From: Idiomarina sp. PL1-037
GTDB lineage: Bacteria; Pseudomonadota; Gammaproteobacteria; Enterobacterales; Alteromonadaceae
DNA: 64,000 nt
NCBI RefSeq assembly: GCF_034422975.1
Contig: NZ_CP139873.1
Span: forward strand, 2,418,001 to 2,482,000
Direction of reading: 5' to 3'
Positions 1 through 8,678 of this stretch are shown one piece after another; the first letter of the stretch is position 1, and each line of letters starts with the position of its first letter. The notes under the pieces are model-generated. The model made no database searches. It was not told where the DNA came from and was given only the letters and a program-made list of their open reading frames with translations. A program made the position numbers and the translations under genes.

Positions 1-15
1 TTAAAAAACTTGTGT

Positions 16-1197
16 TCAGGCGTCTTTAGCCCGTTCTTGTAAAATAGCAACGGCTGGCAATGTTTTACCTTCGAGGAATTCAAGAAATGCCCCGCCACCT
101 GTCGAGATATAACTGATCTTATCAGCGATAGCGTATTGATCAATTGCTGCTAAGGTGTCACCCCCCCCGGCAATTGAAAACGCATCGCTTTGTGCAATTG
201 CGTTGGCTATGGTTTTTGTACCATGCCCAAACTGCTCAAATTCAAAAACACCAACCGGCCCGTTCCAGACAATCGTTCCTGCGTTTTTCAGCATAGACGC
301 TAATTGCTCTGCGGTTTCAGGACCAATATCAAAAATCATGTCGTCATCAGCAAGGCCGTTAACCGCTTTTGTTTCTGCTGTGGCTTCTGCGCTGAATTCT
401 TTACCTGTTACTACATCGACAGGTAATGGAATGTCGCCGCCTTTAGCTTTTGCCTGCGCCATTAGTCGGTTAGCTTCGTCGGTTAAGTCTGCTTCGTAAA
501 GCGACTTACCCACATTGTGGCCTGCTGCAGAAACAAAGGTGTTTGCAATACCGCCGCCCACAATTAACTGGTCAACAACACCGGACAAGGACTCTAATAC
601 CGTCAGTTTTGTCGATACTTTAGAGCCACCGACAATGGCTACTAACGGGCGCTTCGGATTTTCCAGTGCCTTGCCTAAAGCTTCTAGTTCACCAGCCAAC
701 AAAGGCCCTGCGCAGGCAACGGGGGCGTATTTAGCTACACCATGAGTGGAGGCTTGAGCACGGTGCGCGGTGCCAAAAGCGTCCATCACATAGACATCGC
801 ATAAGCTGGCTAATTTTCTGGCAAGCTCGTCATTGTTTTTCTTCTCACCAACATTAAAGCGGACATTCTCAAAAACTACCAGTTCTCCAGCCTTTAATTC
901 AATACCGTCGAGGTAGTCTTTACATAGGCGAACAGGGCAATCCAGCGCCTCTTGTAAGTAATCAACAACAGGTTGCAGCGAAAACTCTTCGTCGTACTCA
1001 CCTTCGGTTGGGCGACCCAGATGAGACATTACCATGACTTTAGCACCTGCTTTCAGCGCTTGCTGAATACTGGGCAGCGCCGCTTTTAAACGCGCGTCGG
1101 AAGTGACTTTTCCGTTTTTAACCGGAACGTTTAAATCTTCCCGAATCAGTACACGCTTGTTATTTAAATCCAAATCAGTCATAGCGATGACAGACAT
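16..1197 (-). CDS. pgk: Phosphoglycerate kinase
   Basis: Cytosolic glycolytic enzyme that transfers phosphate between 1,3-bisphosphoglycerate and ADP. The 393-residue product has the family's normal length and starts MSVIAMTDLDL, almost as in E. coli Pgk. Visible family motifs are the substrate-binding DLNVP (21-25), SHLGRP (58-63), GGSKVSTK (190-197) and the nucleotide-binding GGGDT (about 344-348). The ATG is preceded by GAGAGG. It is the last complete gene of a tkt-epd-pgk operon, 18 bases after epd. In related genomes fba usually follows pgk and would lie beyond position 1; that is not visible here. Nothing in the protein looks damaged. Confidence 0.98.
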   Translation of the reverse strand: MSVIAMTDLDLNNKRVLIREDLNVPVKNGKVTSDARLKAALPSIQQALKAGAKVMVMSHLGRPTEGEYDEEFSLQPVVDYLQEALDCPVRLCKDYLDGIELKAGELVVFENVRFNVGEKKNNDELARKLASLCDVYVMDAFGTAHRAQASTHGVAKYAPVACAGPLLAGELEALGKALENPKRPLVAIVGGSKVSTKLTVLESLSGVVDQLIVGGGIANTFVSAAGHNVGKSLYEADLTDEANRLMAQAKAKGGDIPLPVDVVTGKEFSAEATAETKAVNGLADDDMIFDIGPETAEQLASMLKNAGTIVWNGPVGVFEFEQFGHGTKTIANAIAQSDAFSIAGGGDTLAAIDQYAIADKISYISTGGGAFLEFLEGKTLPAVAILQERAKDA

Positions 1198-1215
1198 GCG
1201 GTATCCTCTCTAAGC

Positions 1216-2241
1216 TTAATGTTCTGTTTGTTCAGCCATCGTTTTTGCTGTATCCAGCAACCGATTAGCAAAGCCCCACTCGTTGTCGCACCAGCACAGC
1301 AGCTTAACCAGCCGCTTATGACTAACGCGGGTTTGCGTCCCGTCAACAATGGATGAATGTGGATCATGGTTAAAATCGATTGAGACTAAAGGCTCTTCGG
1401 TGTAATCCAGTATACCTGCAAGCTGCTGTTCGCTCTGCTCACATAACACCTTGTTAATTTGCTCAATAGTGGCGTCGCTGTTTAGCGTAACGCTTAAATC
1501 CATAGCGGTCACATTGGTGGTGGGCACGCGCACGGCTATGGCCTCGAACCGCCCTTCTAAGTGCGGCAGTATTCGTTCGATACCGCGCGCCAAACGGGTA
1601 TCCACCGGAATAATAGAACGCCCGGCGGCGCGGGTTCGTCTTAAATCCGGATGGTATGCATCAATAACCTGCTGGTCGTGCATAGCCGAATGAATGGTCG
1701 TAATAGCACCGGAGTCTATCCCGAATGCATCGTCCAGTACTTTAATGACCGGCACAATACAGTTTGTTGTGCAGGAGCCGTTCGATACCACTTTATGGCC
1801 AACGGTGAGTTCTTTTTCATTCACACCATAAATGGCGGTGAAATCGACGTCCGGCTTGCCGGGATGAGAAAACAATACACGTTTTACGCCTTGCTGCAGA
1901 TACAGCTGACCGTCGGCCTGACTGCCGAATACACCGGTGCAATCAATGACAAAATCAACCCCATGAGCGCGCCAGTCAATGGCTTCAATCTCGGTCTGGT
2001 GAGTTAAAGCAATATTGTCTCCAGCAACTGTCAGCGCATCACCCGACTGCGTTACTTTTTCTCCAAAACGACCGTGGCTTGAGTCGTATTGGAGCAAATG
2101 GGCTATCGCTTCCGACGCCGCAGGCTCGTTAATAAGCACAACCTGCACGCTATCGCGGTAGCCGTTTTCGTACAGCGCGCGCAAAAAGCTCCGGCCAATG
2201 CGGCCGAAGCCATTAATTGCAATACGAGCCGGTTCGCTCAT
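1216..2241 (-). CDS. epd: D-erythrose-4-phosphate dehydrogenase
   Basis: NAD-dependent dehydrogenase of the GAPDH superfamily that oxidises erythrose 4-phosphate to 4-phosphoerythronate, the first step of the DXP-independent branch to pyridoxal phosphate. The 341 residues carry the Rossmann motif GFGRIGR (11-17) and the catalytic SCTTNC with nucleophile Cys157. Long stretches match Epd rather than glycolytic GapA, for example HSAMHDQQVIDAYHPDLRR and DFNHDPHS. Its ATG follows the tkt stop codon directly (TAAATG), with GGGAG just inside the end of tkt, so the two are probably translationally coupled. The neighbours tkt and pgk and, elsewhere in the window, pdxA fit a PLP-precursor role. Annotation pipelines often mislabel it as gapA or gapB. 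Confidence 0.95.
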   Translation of the reverse strand: MSEPARIAINGFGRIGRSFLRALYENGYRDSVQVVLINEPAASEAIAHLLQYDSSHGRFGEKVTQSGDALTVAGDNIALTHQTEIEAIDWRAHGVDFVIDCTGVFGSQADGQLYLQQGVKRVLFSHPGKPDVDFTAIYGVNEKELTVGHKVVSNGSCTTNCIVPVIKVLDDAFGIDSGAITTIHSAMHDQQVIDAYHPDLRRTRAAGRSIIPVDTRLARGIERILPHLEGRFEAIAVRVPTTNVTAMDLSVTLNSDATIEQINKVLCEQSEQQLAGILDYTEEPLVSIDFNHDPHSSIVDGTQTRVSHKRLVKLLCWCDNEWGFANRLLDTAKTMAEQTEH

Positions 2242-4242
2242 TTAAGCTCCCAACAAGCGTTTAGCGGCGGCCACGGTATTTTCTGTGGTAATGCCAAAAT
2301 GTTTGTATAAGTCGCCAGCCGGAGCAGATTCGCCAAAGGTTGTCATGCCTACGACTTCACCGTTAAGCCCAACGTATTTGTACCAGAAGTCGGCAATACC
2401 TGCTTCAATGGCAACTCGACGCGTAACGCTCGATGGCAACACAGACTCTTTGTATTCAGTATCCTGAATATCAAACACATTGGTCGATGGCATAGAAACA
2501 ACGCGTACCTTGTACCCCTCATCAGTCAGTTGCACAAAGGCGTTAACGGCTAAATCAACTTCCGACCCGGTAGCAATTAAAATAACGTCCGGCTCGCCTT
2601 CACAGTCTTTCAGCACATAGCCACCGCGGGCAATATTGGTTAACTGATCTTCATTACGCTCTTGTTGCTGCATGCCCTGACGGCTGAAGACCAACGCCGA
2701 TGGGGTTTTACTACTTTGTACTGCCGCCCCCCAGGCTACGGCTGTTTCAACCTGGTCGCACGGACGCCAGCATTGCAGGTTTGGTGTCTGACGCAAATTA
2801 GCCAGTTGCTCGACCGGTTGGTGTGTAGGGCCATCTTCACCCAAACCAATAGAATCGTGGGTGTAAACAAAAATGCTCGGCTGCTTCATAAGCGCAGACA
2901 TACGCACAGCGTTGCGCGCGTATTCCATAAACATCAGGAAGGTAGCGCCATAGGCTTTAAAGCCACCGTGCAAAGTAACACCATTCATAATGGCGGACAT
3001 GCCAAATTCACGAACACCGTAGAACACGTAGTTACCACTGGCGTTATCGGCAGTAATACCTTTTGCGTCGTTCCATAAGGTTAAGTTAGAGCCGGCTAAG
3101 TCGGCGGAACCGCCTAACAGCTCCGGTAGTTTAGGACCAAACTCATTCAGTACATTCAGTGACGCTTTGCGGGTAGCTATGGCGTCAGGGCTGCTCTGCA
3201 GTTGCTTCGCGTAATTGTGCACTGTGTTTTCGAAGTTTTCCGGAAGCTCGCCATTCAAACGACGCTTCAATTCTTTTGCCAGTTGCGGGTATTCTTGCTC
3301 GTAAGCAACCCAGCGCTTATTCCAGGAAGACTCAACCGCTGCACCCTTATCAACTGCAGACCATTTTTGGTATACGTCTGCCGGCACTTCAAAGGCTTGG
3401 TGTGGCCAGTTCAGTTGCTTACGCGCAGCAACAATTTCTTCGTCACCCAGAGGTGCACCATGGCAACTTTCAGAACCTTGCTTGTTCGGTGCGCCATAGC
3501 CAATTACCGTTTTGCAGATAATAAGAGTCGGTTTATCTTCAGTTGCACGGGCTTCATCAATTGCTCGGGTTATCGCAGCAGAGTCGTGTCCGTCAACTTT
3601 GTTAATTACGTGCCAGCCGTAAGACTCAAAACGACTTGCTGTATCGTCAGTGAACCAGCCTTCCACTTCGCCATCAATGGAAATGCCGTTATCATCGTAA
3701 AAGGCAATGAGCTTACCTAAACCTAAAGTACCGGCCAGAGAGCAAGCTTCGTGCGAAATACCTTCCATCAAACAGCCGTCGCCCAAAAAAGTGTAGGTGT
3801 GGTGATCCACAATTTCATGATTATCGCGGTTAAATTGTGCAGCCAATACTTTCTCAGCCAGCGCCATACCTACGGCATTTGCAAGCCCTTGTCCCAGCGG
3901 GCCGGTAGTGGTTTCCACACCTGGTGTATAGCCGTATTCAGGGTGACCCGGGGTTTTTGAGTCTAACTGACGGAATTGTTTAATGTCTTCAATGCTCAGG
4001 TCATAACCGGACAGGTGCAATAGCGAGTAAATTAGCATTGACCCGTGCCCATTCGATAACACAAAACGGTCGCGATCGGCCCAGCTGGGGTTGTGGGGGT
4101 TATGTTTTAAATAGTCACGCCAGAGAACTTCTGCGATATCTGCCATACCCATGGGCGCTCCGGGGTGTCCTGATTTGGCTTTCTGAACCGCATCCATACT
4201 AAGCGCACGAATGGCATTGGCGAGATATTGACGTTCTGACAT
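2242..4242 (-). CDS. tkt: Transketolase
   Basis: Thiamine-diphosphate enzyme of the non-oxidative pentose phosphate pathway that moves two-carbon units between sugar phosphates and supplies erythrose 4-phosphate, the substrate of the next gene. The product from 4242 is 666 residues (E. coli TktA has 663) and starts MSERQYLANAIRALSMDA. Family motifs are present: SGHPGAPMG near the N-terminus, a ThDP motif beginning GDGCLMEG, and VREFGM followed by THDSIGLGEDGPTHQP. I chose the ATG at 4242 over an in-frame GTG at 4293 because AGGGGG sits 8 bases upstream and the homology begins there. The Shine-Dalgarno can pair with an upstream CCCCCTG, which may regulate translation. Confidence 0.97.
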   Translation of the reverse strand: MSERQYLANAIRALSMDAVQKAKSGHPGAPMGMADIAEVLWRDYLKHNPHNPSWADRDRFVLSNGHGSMLIYSLLHLSGYDLSIEDIKQFRQLDSKTPGHPEYGYTPGVETTTGPLGQGLANAVGMALAEKVLAAQFNRDNHEIVDHHTYTFLGDGCLMEGISHEACSLAGTLGLGKLIAFYDDNGISIDGEVEGWFTDDTASRFESYGWHVINKVDGHDSAAITRAIDEARATEDKPTLIICKTVIGYGAPNKQGSESCHGAPLGDEEIVAARKQLNWPHQAFEVPADVYQKWSAVDKGAAVESSWNKRWVAYEQEYPQLAKELKRRLNGELPENFENTVHNYAKQLQSSPDAIATRKASLNVLNEFGPKLPELLGGSADLAGSNLTLWNDAKGITADNASGNYVFYGVREFGMSAIMNGVTLHGGFKAYGATFLMFMEYARNAVRMSALMKQPSIFVYTHDSIGLGEDGPTHQPVEQLANLRQTPNLQCWRPCDQVETAVAWGAAVQSSKTPSALVFSRQGMQQQERNEDQLTNIARGGYVLKDCEGEPDVILIATGSEVDLAVNAFVQLTDEGYKVRVVSMPSTNVFDIQDTEYKESVLPSSVTRRVAIEAGIADFWYKYVGLNGEVVGMTTFGESAPAGDLYKHFGITTENTVAAAKRLLGA

Positions 4243-4248
4243 GAAAAA

Positions 4249-4304
4249 CCCCCTGGAAGGTGAAGAGCAACTTGCGATGCGCGTATTCTCCACATTTCAG
4301 GGGG
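4249..4304 (-). promoter_or_regulatory. tkt leader inverted repeat covering the Shine-Dalgarno
   Basis: On the minus strand the tkt leader contains ACCCCCTG, and 42 bases later CAGGGGGT, which includes the tkt ribosome-binding site. The two arms are perfect complements over 7 bases (4249-4255 with 4298-4304) and 8 if the flanking A-U pair is counted. A folded leader would hide the AGGGGG. No U-run follows, so it does not look like a terminator. Whether it acts as a switch is inference. Confidence 0.45.
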
Positions 4305-4333
4305 TACAAGCAAATTTATAGGCAATATTTTGT

Positions 4334-5479
4334 TTAAATATCAGCCTGTAAATCGGAAGCTTTGTCCGTTTGCTCCCACGGAAGGTTGTCCCGCCCAAAA
4401 TGCCCGTATGCCGCTGTCTGCTTATAGATCGGGCGTTCCAGGTCAAGCATTTTTATTAATCCGTAAGGGCGTAAGTCAAAATGACGACGCACCAGCGCAA
4501 TTAACTGCTCTTCTGAGTGTTTAGACGTGCCGAAGGTATCGATACTGATAGAAGTTGGTTCTGCCACACCAATGGCGTAAGAAATTTGCAGTTCGCAACG
4601 TTCAGCCAGACCAGCAGCGACCAGGTTCTTAGCAACATAACGCGCTGCATAAGCCGCACTGCGGTCAACTTTTGACGGGTCTTTACCCGAGAAGGCGCCG
4701 CCACCGTGACGCGCCATGCCGCCATAGGTATCAACAATAATTTTACGCCCGGTCAGCCCGCAGTCACCCATCGGCCCGCCGACCACGAAACGACCGGTTG
4801 GGTTAATGTGAAACTGCGTGTCTTTTGAAACCCACTGCTCCGGCAATACAGGCTTGATAATTTCTTCCATCACGGCTTCGCGCAGCGTTTCCTGAGTAAT
4901 GTCTTCTCGGTGCTGAGTGGAGAACACGACTGTATCAATGGCAACAGGCTTACCGTTTTCATAAACGAAGGTCAGCTGACTTTTCGCGTCCGGACGCAAC
5001 CAGTCCAGTGTGCCGTTATTGCGCACTTCCGACTGACGCTGCATAACCCGATGCGCGTAAGTAATAGGGGCGGGCATTAAAACTGAAGTTTCATTCGAGG
5101 CATAACCAAACATTAAGCCCTGATCACCTGCGCCTTGCTCTTCTGGGTTAGCACGATCAACGCCCTGATTGATGTCACCACTTTGTTTACCAATAGCGTT
5201 TAGTACAGCACAAGATGCCCCATCAAAACCCATGTCAGAATGTCGGTACCCAATATCTTTTACGGTTTGACGCGCCAAGTCTTCAACATCAACCCAGGCC
5301 TTTGTTGAGATTTCGCCGCCAACCAGCACCATGCCGGTTTTCACGTAGGTTTCACAAGCAACCCGGGCTTTAGGATCTTTTGCTAAAATTGCGTCTAGAA
5401 CCGCATCGGATATCTGGTCGGCAATTTTGTCCGGATGCCCTTCGGACACTGACTCTGAGGTAAACAGGTGACGTGACAT
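4334..5479 (-). CDS. metK: S-adenosylmethionine synthase
   Basis: Makes S-adenosylmethionine from methionine and ATP, with triphosphate as a bound intermediate; a cytosolic homotetramer in its family. The 381 residues match E. coli MetK closely. Visible motifs are GHPDK (14-18, with catalytic His15), GAGDQG (116-121) and the phosphate-binding GGGAFSGKDPSK (259-270). The ATG at 5479 opens the sequence MSRHLFTSESVSEGHPDK, as expected for the family. The gene lies 91 bases upstream of tkt in the same direction, and is divergent from rsmE. A tandem of MetJ-box-like octamers lies 75-98 bases upstream, consistent with methionine-regulon control. Confidence 0.98.
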   Translation of the reverse strand: MSRHLFTSESVSEGHPDKIADQISDAVLDAILAKDPKARVACETYVKTGMVLVGGEISTKAWVDVEDLARQTVKDIGYRHSDMGFDGASCAVLNAIGKQSGDINQGVDRANPEEQGAGDQGLMFGYASNETSVLMPAPITYAHRVMQRQSEVRNNGTLDWLRPDAKSQLTFVYENGKPVAIDTVVFSTQHREDITQETLREAVMEEIIKPVLPEQWVSKDTQFHINPTGRFVVGGPMGDCGLTGRKIIVDTYGGMARHGGGAFSGKDPSKVDRSAAYAARYVAKNLVAAGLAERCELQISYAIGVAEPTSISIDTFGTSKHSEEQLIALVRRHFDLRPYGLIKMLDLERPIYKQTAAYGHFGRDNLPWEQTDKASDLQADI

Positions 5480-5553
5480 ATGCCCACTATTCCTTAATTT
5501 TAATGAAATCGTTTAATACTGGTTGCATAATGTAACCGATCACTCTTTTTTTT

Positions 5554-5577
5554 CTACTTCTGGACGTCTAAAAGTCC
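5554..5577 (-). promoter_or_regulatory. Candidate MetJ operator (three tandem met boxes) upstream of metK
   Basis: Three contiguous octamers resemble the MetJ consensus AGACGTCT. On the plus strand they read CTACTTCT (5 of 8 matches), GGACGTCT (7 of 8) and AAAAGTCC (5 of 8). They lie in the 114-base region between the divergent metK and rsmE. MetJ is known to repress metK in enteric bacteria by binding two or more adjacent boxes. metJ itself is not in this window, so the call rests on the pattern and position only. Confidence 0.5.
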
Positions 5578-5593
5578 GAATAAGGCTGACGAC

Positions 5594-6325
5594 ATGCGAG
5601 TACCGCGGATTTATCACCCCGACTCTATCAAGTTACAAACTGAAACCGAATTGAGTTCGGATGCTTTTCAGCACCTGATCAAAGTATTGCGTTTGAACGT
5701 AGGTGATAACATTGTTTTATTCAACGGTGACGGCCAGAATTATGAAGCAAAGATTGCTTCAGTTAAAAAAAAGTCCGCGCAGTTTATTGCAACGGGCAGT
5801 CAGGCTAACGCATCTGAGTCATCGGTCAATGTTCATTTGGCGCAGGTCGTTTCACGTGGCGACCGTATGGATTTTGTCCTGCAAAAGTCGGTCGAGCTGG
5901 GAGTAACCGAAATTACCCCACTGTTTAGTGAGCGCTGCGGCGTTAAATTAAGTGGCGACAGACTGGAAAAGAAACAGTTGCAATGGCAAAAAATTGTCCA
6001 TTCTGCCTGTGAACAGTGTGGCCGTAGCGTGGTTCCACAAGTAAAGCCAGCACAGCAATTCACGGATTTTATTGAAAGCGACTTCGCAGGGTTGCGCCTG
6101 ACCTTAGACCCGACCGCTACCCAGCCGTTGTCGTCATTTCAGCAGGCCGAGAAGGGAATACAATTATTGATTGGTCCTGAGGGTGGGTTCACTGATGCGG
6201 AAGTCAGTACCGCCGGGCAACAAGGATTTAAACCCATGCGTTTAGGGCCACGAATACTAAGAACAGAAACCGCCGCGCTTTCAGCGCTAACCGCCGTGCA
6301 ATATCAGTTTGGCGACTTAAGCTAA
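5594..6325 (+). CDS. rsmE: 16S rRNA (uracil1498-N3)-methyltransferase
   Basis: SAM-dependent SPOUT-class enzyme that methylates U1498 in helix 44 of 16S rRNA in the assembled 30S subunit. The 243-residue product begins MRVPRIYHP and carries the C-terminal knot signatures LIGPEGGF (192-199) and LGPRILRTETAA (217-228), which form the cofactor site. The N-terminal ~70 residues look like the PUA-like RNA-binding domain. AAGG precedes the ATG. gshB follows after 10 bases, giving the rsmE-gshB-yqgE-ruvX order also found in E. coli. Confidence 0.96.
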   Translation: MRVPRIYHPDSIKLQTETELSSDAFQHLIKVLRLNVGDNIVLFNGDGQNYEAKIASVKKKSAQFIATGSQANASESSVNVHLAQVVSRGDRMDFVLQKSVELGVTEITPLFSERCGVKLSGDRLEKKQLQWQKIVHSACEQCGRSVVPQVKPAQQFTDFIESDFAGLRLTLDPTATQPLSSFQQAEKGIQLLIGPEGGFTDAEVSTAGQQGFKPMRLGPRILRTETAALSALTAVQYQFGDLS

Positions 6326-6335
6326 AGGAGTTTAT

Positions 6336-7280
6336 ATGAAGAAGTTAGCTATGGTGATGGACCCTATCGCCACCGTTAAAACCGAGAAAGACACCAGTTT
6401 TCGCTTATTGCTGGAAGCTCAGGCGCGTGGTTATCAGTGTTTTTATCTGGAAATGGGCGACTTAGTCATCGATAACGGTCAACCAATGGCTTTTGCACGG
6501 GAAATTCGTGTTCAAGATCAAAAAACGGACTTTTACAGCTTAACCGATAGCGAATACCGTCCGCTAGAGGATTTTGACGTCATTATGATGCGTAAAGATC
6601 CGCCTTTTGACAGCGAATTTCTATACGCCACGCAAATGCTGGAACTGGCCGAACAGCGCGGTAGCCTGGTAGTGAATAAACCGCAGAGCCTGCGCGACTG
6701 TAACGAAAAGCTTTTTACTTCGTGGTTCGCAGACTCTATTGCCGACACACTGGTGAGTTCCAGAGCGGATGTCATTAAAGCTTTCCATAAAAAGCATGGT
6801 GAGGTGATTTTAAAACCCCTGGATGGCATGGGTGGCGCTTCAATTTTCAAAGTGGGTGCCGATGGTAGTAACTTAGGCGTTATTATTGAAACTCTGACCG
6901 AGAAAGGTCAGCGCTACGCCATGGCGCAAAAATATTTGCCGGAGATTAAAGACGGCGACAAACGCATTTTAATTATTGATGGTGAGCCTGTGCCTTATTC
7001 TTTAGCGCGCATTCCCAGCGCCGGAGAAACCCGCGGAAACCTTGCCGCTGGAGGTAGCGGGCGCGCCCAGCCTTTATCGGAAAGTGACTGGGCTCTGGCC
7101 CGTAAAGTGGCACCGGAATTAAAAAAACGTGGGCTCATTATTGTTGGACTGGACGTTATTGGCGACCGCATTACAGAAATTAATGTAACCAGCCCAACCT
7201 GTATGCGCGAAATTGAAAACGCCTACGACATCAACATTGCCGAATTAGTCTTTAAGGCAATAGAAGAAAAGCTGAATTGA
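6336..7280 (+). CDS. gshB: Glutathione synthetase
   Basis: ATP-grasp ligase that joins gamma-glutamylcysteine to glycine, the second step of glutathione synthesis. The product is 314 residues (E. coli 316). It begins MKKLAMVMDPIATV and has KPLDGMGG (160-167), the glycine-rich ATP-binding loop, and a C-terminal NVTSPTC segment (from about residue 283) that is typical of GshB. A strong AAAGGAG lies ahead of the ATG. It is probably co-transcribed with rsmE. gshA is not in this window. Confidence 0.97.
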   Translation: MKKLAMVMDPIATVKTEKDTSFRLLLEAQARGYQCFYLEMGDLVIDNGQPMAFAREIRVQDQKTDFYSLTDSEYRPLEDFDVIMMRKDPPFDSEFLYATQMLELAEQRGSLVVNKPQSLRDCNEKLFTSWFADSIADTLVSSRADVIKAFHKKHGEVILKPLDGMGGASIFKVGADGSNLGVIIETLTEKGQRYAMAQKYLPEIKDGDKRILIIDGEPVPYSLARIPSAGETRGNLAAGGSGRAQPLSESDWALARKVAPELKKRGLIIVGLDVIGDRITEINVTSPTCMREIENAYDINIAELVFKAIEEKLN

Positions 7281-7340
7281 AATTCAACTATGCGCCCCCA
7301 TGTTGTCAGTAGAGATTATCGTTAAGGAGTCGGTGAGTCG

Positions 7341-7898
7341 ATGAACAGTTTGCAGAACCATTTATTGATAGCAACACCTATGTTGAACGATCCAGCATTT
7401 AAACGGACCGTGACCTACATCTGCGAGCACGATGAAGAAGGCGCTATGGGCTTAATCATTAATCAGCCTGCCGATTTAAGCGTGACCTCGCTGTTGGATA
7501 AACTGGAAATTGTTTACCCGGAAAATAACCAACACTTACAGGGCAGCGTCTATCAAGGCGGGCCTGTAGGCCGTGAGCGTGGCTTTGTGATTCATCCTCC
7601 GCAGGACAATTGGCGCGCCAGCCAGAAGATGAGTGACGATATTATGGTGACCACCTCGCGCGATATTCTGGAAGCGCTGGGGTCATCTGCTGCACCGCCA
7701 CAGTTTCTTTTGACTTTAGGTTATGCAGGTTGGGAGGCAGGACAACTGGAAGAAGAGCTAGGAGAAAACTCCTGGCTGGCTATTCCGGCAGATCCGGAGC
7801 TCTTATTTAATACACCGGCAAGCGAGCGTTGGCAAAAAGCCACAGAACAGCTTGGCTTCGACGTGTGGCAACTGGGCCCGGATGTAGGACACGCATGA
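7341..7898 (+). CDS. yqgE: YqgE/AlgH family protein
   Basis: Member of the conserved YqgE/AlgH (DUF179) family. The biochemical function is not established; the Pseudomonas homologue AlgH was reported to affect alginate gene expression. The 185 residues begin MNSLQNHLLIATPML and contain the family blocks YICEHDEEGAMGLIINQP (from about 27) and VYQGGPV. There is no signal peptide, so it should be cytosolic. AAGGAG lies 12 bases before the ATG, slightly far. The last four bases overlap the ruvX start as ATGA, so the two are likely translationally coupled. Confidence 0.9.
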   Translation: MNSLQNHLLIATPMLNDPAFKRTVTYICEHDEEGAMGLIINQPADLSVTSLLDKLEIVYPENNQHLQGSVYQGGPVGRERGFVIHPPQDNWRASQKMSDDIMVTTSRDILEALGSSAAPPQFLLTLGYAGWEAGQLEEELGENSWLAIPADPELLFNTPASERWQKATEQLGFDVWQLGPDVGHA

Positions 7899-8329
7899 GC
7901 ACAGTAATAGGCTTTGATTTTGGTACTAAAAGTATTGGCGTTGCGGTGGGCCAGACCATAACAGCAACCGCATCGCCTTTAGCAGCTATCAAGGCCAAAG
8001 AAGGCATTCCCGACTGGCAACTCATTGAGAAACTGTTTACCGAATGGCGACCCGAACAGTTGGTGGTGGGTCTGCCCTTAAATATGGATGGTACCGAACA
8101 GCCGCTAACCCAAAGGGCAAAAAAGTTTGGTAACCGGTTACATGGACGATTCGGCTTACCCGTAGCATTTCAGGACGAACGACTGACGTCGACCTCAGCA
8201 CGAGAAAGCCTGTTTGCTGAAGGTGGCTTTCGTAAATTGAAAAAAGGTGCAGTTGATAGTCAGGCGGCATTAATTATTGTTGAAGATTTTATGAACGGTT
8301 ATTTGCCAAAAAGTGATAATTCGTTATAG
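7895..8329 (+). CDS. ruvX: Putative pre-16S rRNA nuclease / Holliday junction resolvase-like RuvX (YqgF)
   Basis: RNase H-fold protein of the YqgF/RuvX family, linked in E. coli to maturation of the 16S rRNA 5' end. From 7895 the product has 144 residues (E. coli 138). The N-terminus MSTVIGFDFGTKSIGVAVG holds the first catalytic Asp, and the later VVGLPLNMDG and FQDERLTS blocks hold the others. An in-frame start at 7829 lies well inside yqgE and would add a 22-residue non-homologous extension, so I chose the ATG that overlaps the yqgE stop; TAGGA precedes it. The 3' end contains a good promoter for the next gene. Confidence 0.93.
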   Translation: MSTVIGFDFGTKSIGVAVGQTITATASPLAAIKAKEGIPDWQLIEKLFTEWRPEQLVVGLPLNMDGTEQPLTQRAKKFGNRLHGRFGLPVAFQDERLTSTSARESLFAEGGFRKLKKGAVDSQAALIIVEDFMNGYLPKSDNSL

Positions 8330-8330
8330 T
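8303..8330 (+). promoter_or_regulatory. Candidate sigma-70 promoter for the 8367 gene
   Basis: TTGCCA (8303-8308) and TATAGT (8325-8330) each match the consensus in 5 of 6 positions and are separated by 16 bases. The site lies at the very end of ruvX and would give a leader of about 30 bases for the gene starting at 8367. It implies the following gene pair can be expressed apart from rsmE-ruvX. Confidence 0.55.
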
Positions 8331-8366
8331 GTCGTCAGTAATAAGTTAACGCGATAGGAGCTGGCC

Positions 8367-8657
8367 TTGTTTGGTAATGAAGAACCCTATTCAGTAACCG
8401 GTAACACTATTTTACTGAAAGATGAAAATAAAAAACTGCTTTTAATTACTGGTCCTCGTTACCAAAACATATTGGTTTCGCGCGGCTCTGTAGAATTAAC
8501 GGACATGTCGGCTGAGCGTCGCCCCGGTTTCCGGATTGTGACTCTGCAGGAAGTCTTTAAAAAAGATAAAACCTACTTTTTTGTTCGTGCCGGTGGCGTC
8601 GAGTATCAGGTTGACCTTAAATTTGAAGACAGCCCTATTACAGAAATGAAGTTCTAG
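8367..8657 (+). CDS. Hypothetical protein, 96 residues, TTG start
   Basis: I do not recognise this family. The start is TTG at 8367, six bases after a clear TAGGAG; no in-frame ATG occurs until residue 47, so the TTG start is well supported. The product has no signal peptide and no membrane segment, and alternates charged and hydrophobic residues in a way that suggests a small, mainly beta cytosolic domain. It lies 21 bases upstream of a secreted transglutaminase-like protein and behind its own promoter, so the two may form a small operon. The coding nature is supported by the Shine-Dalgarno, the promoter and the tight fit between neighbours. Confidence 0.7.
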   Translation: MFGNEEPYSVTGNTILLKDENKKLLLITGPRYQNILVSRGSVELTDMSAERRPGFRIVTLQEVFKKDKTYFFVRAGGVEYQVDLKFEDSPITEMKF

Positions 8658-8678
8658 AAATTAACGGGAGTAGCCAGA

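Noticed and set aside
1..15. TTA at position 1 as a stop codon of a further minus-strand gene
   Set aside because: Too little sequence; the neighbouring fba is expected to lie beyond the window with its start, not its stop, near this edge.
3202..3720. 172-residue open frame on the plus strand
   Set aside because: It is antisense to transketolase, has Cys/Phe/Val-rich low-complexity composition with no known motif, and no Shine-Dalgarno.
4243..4293. GTG start 17 codons upstream of tkt
   Set aside because: No Shine-Dalgarno, no homology, and it would place AGGGGG inside the coding region.
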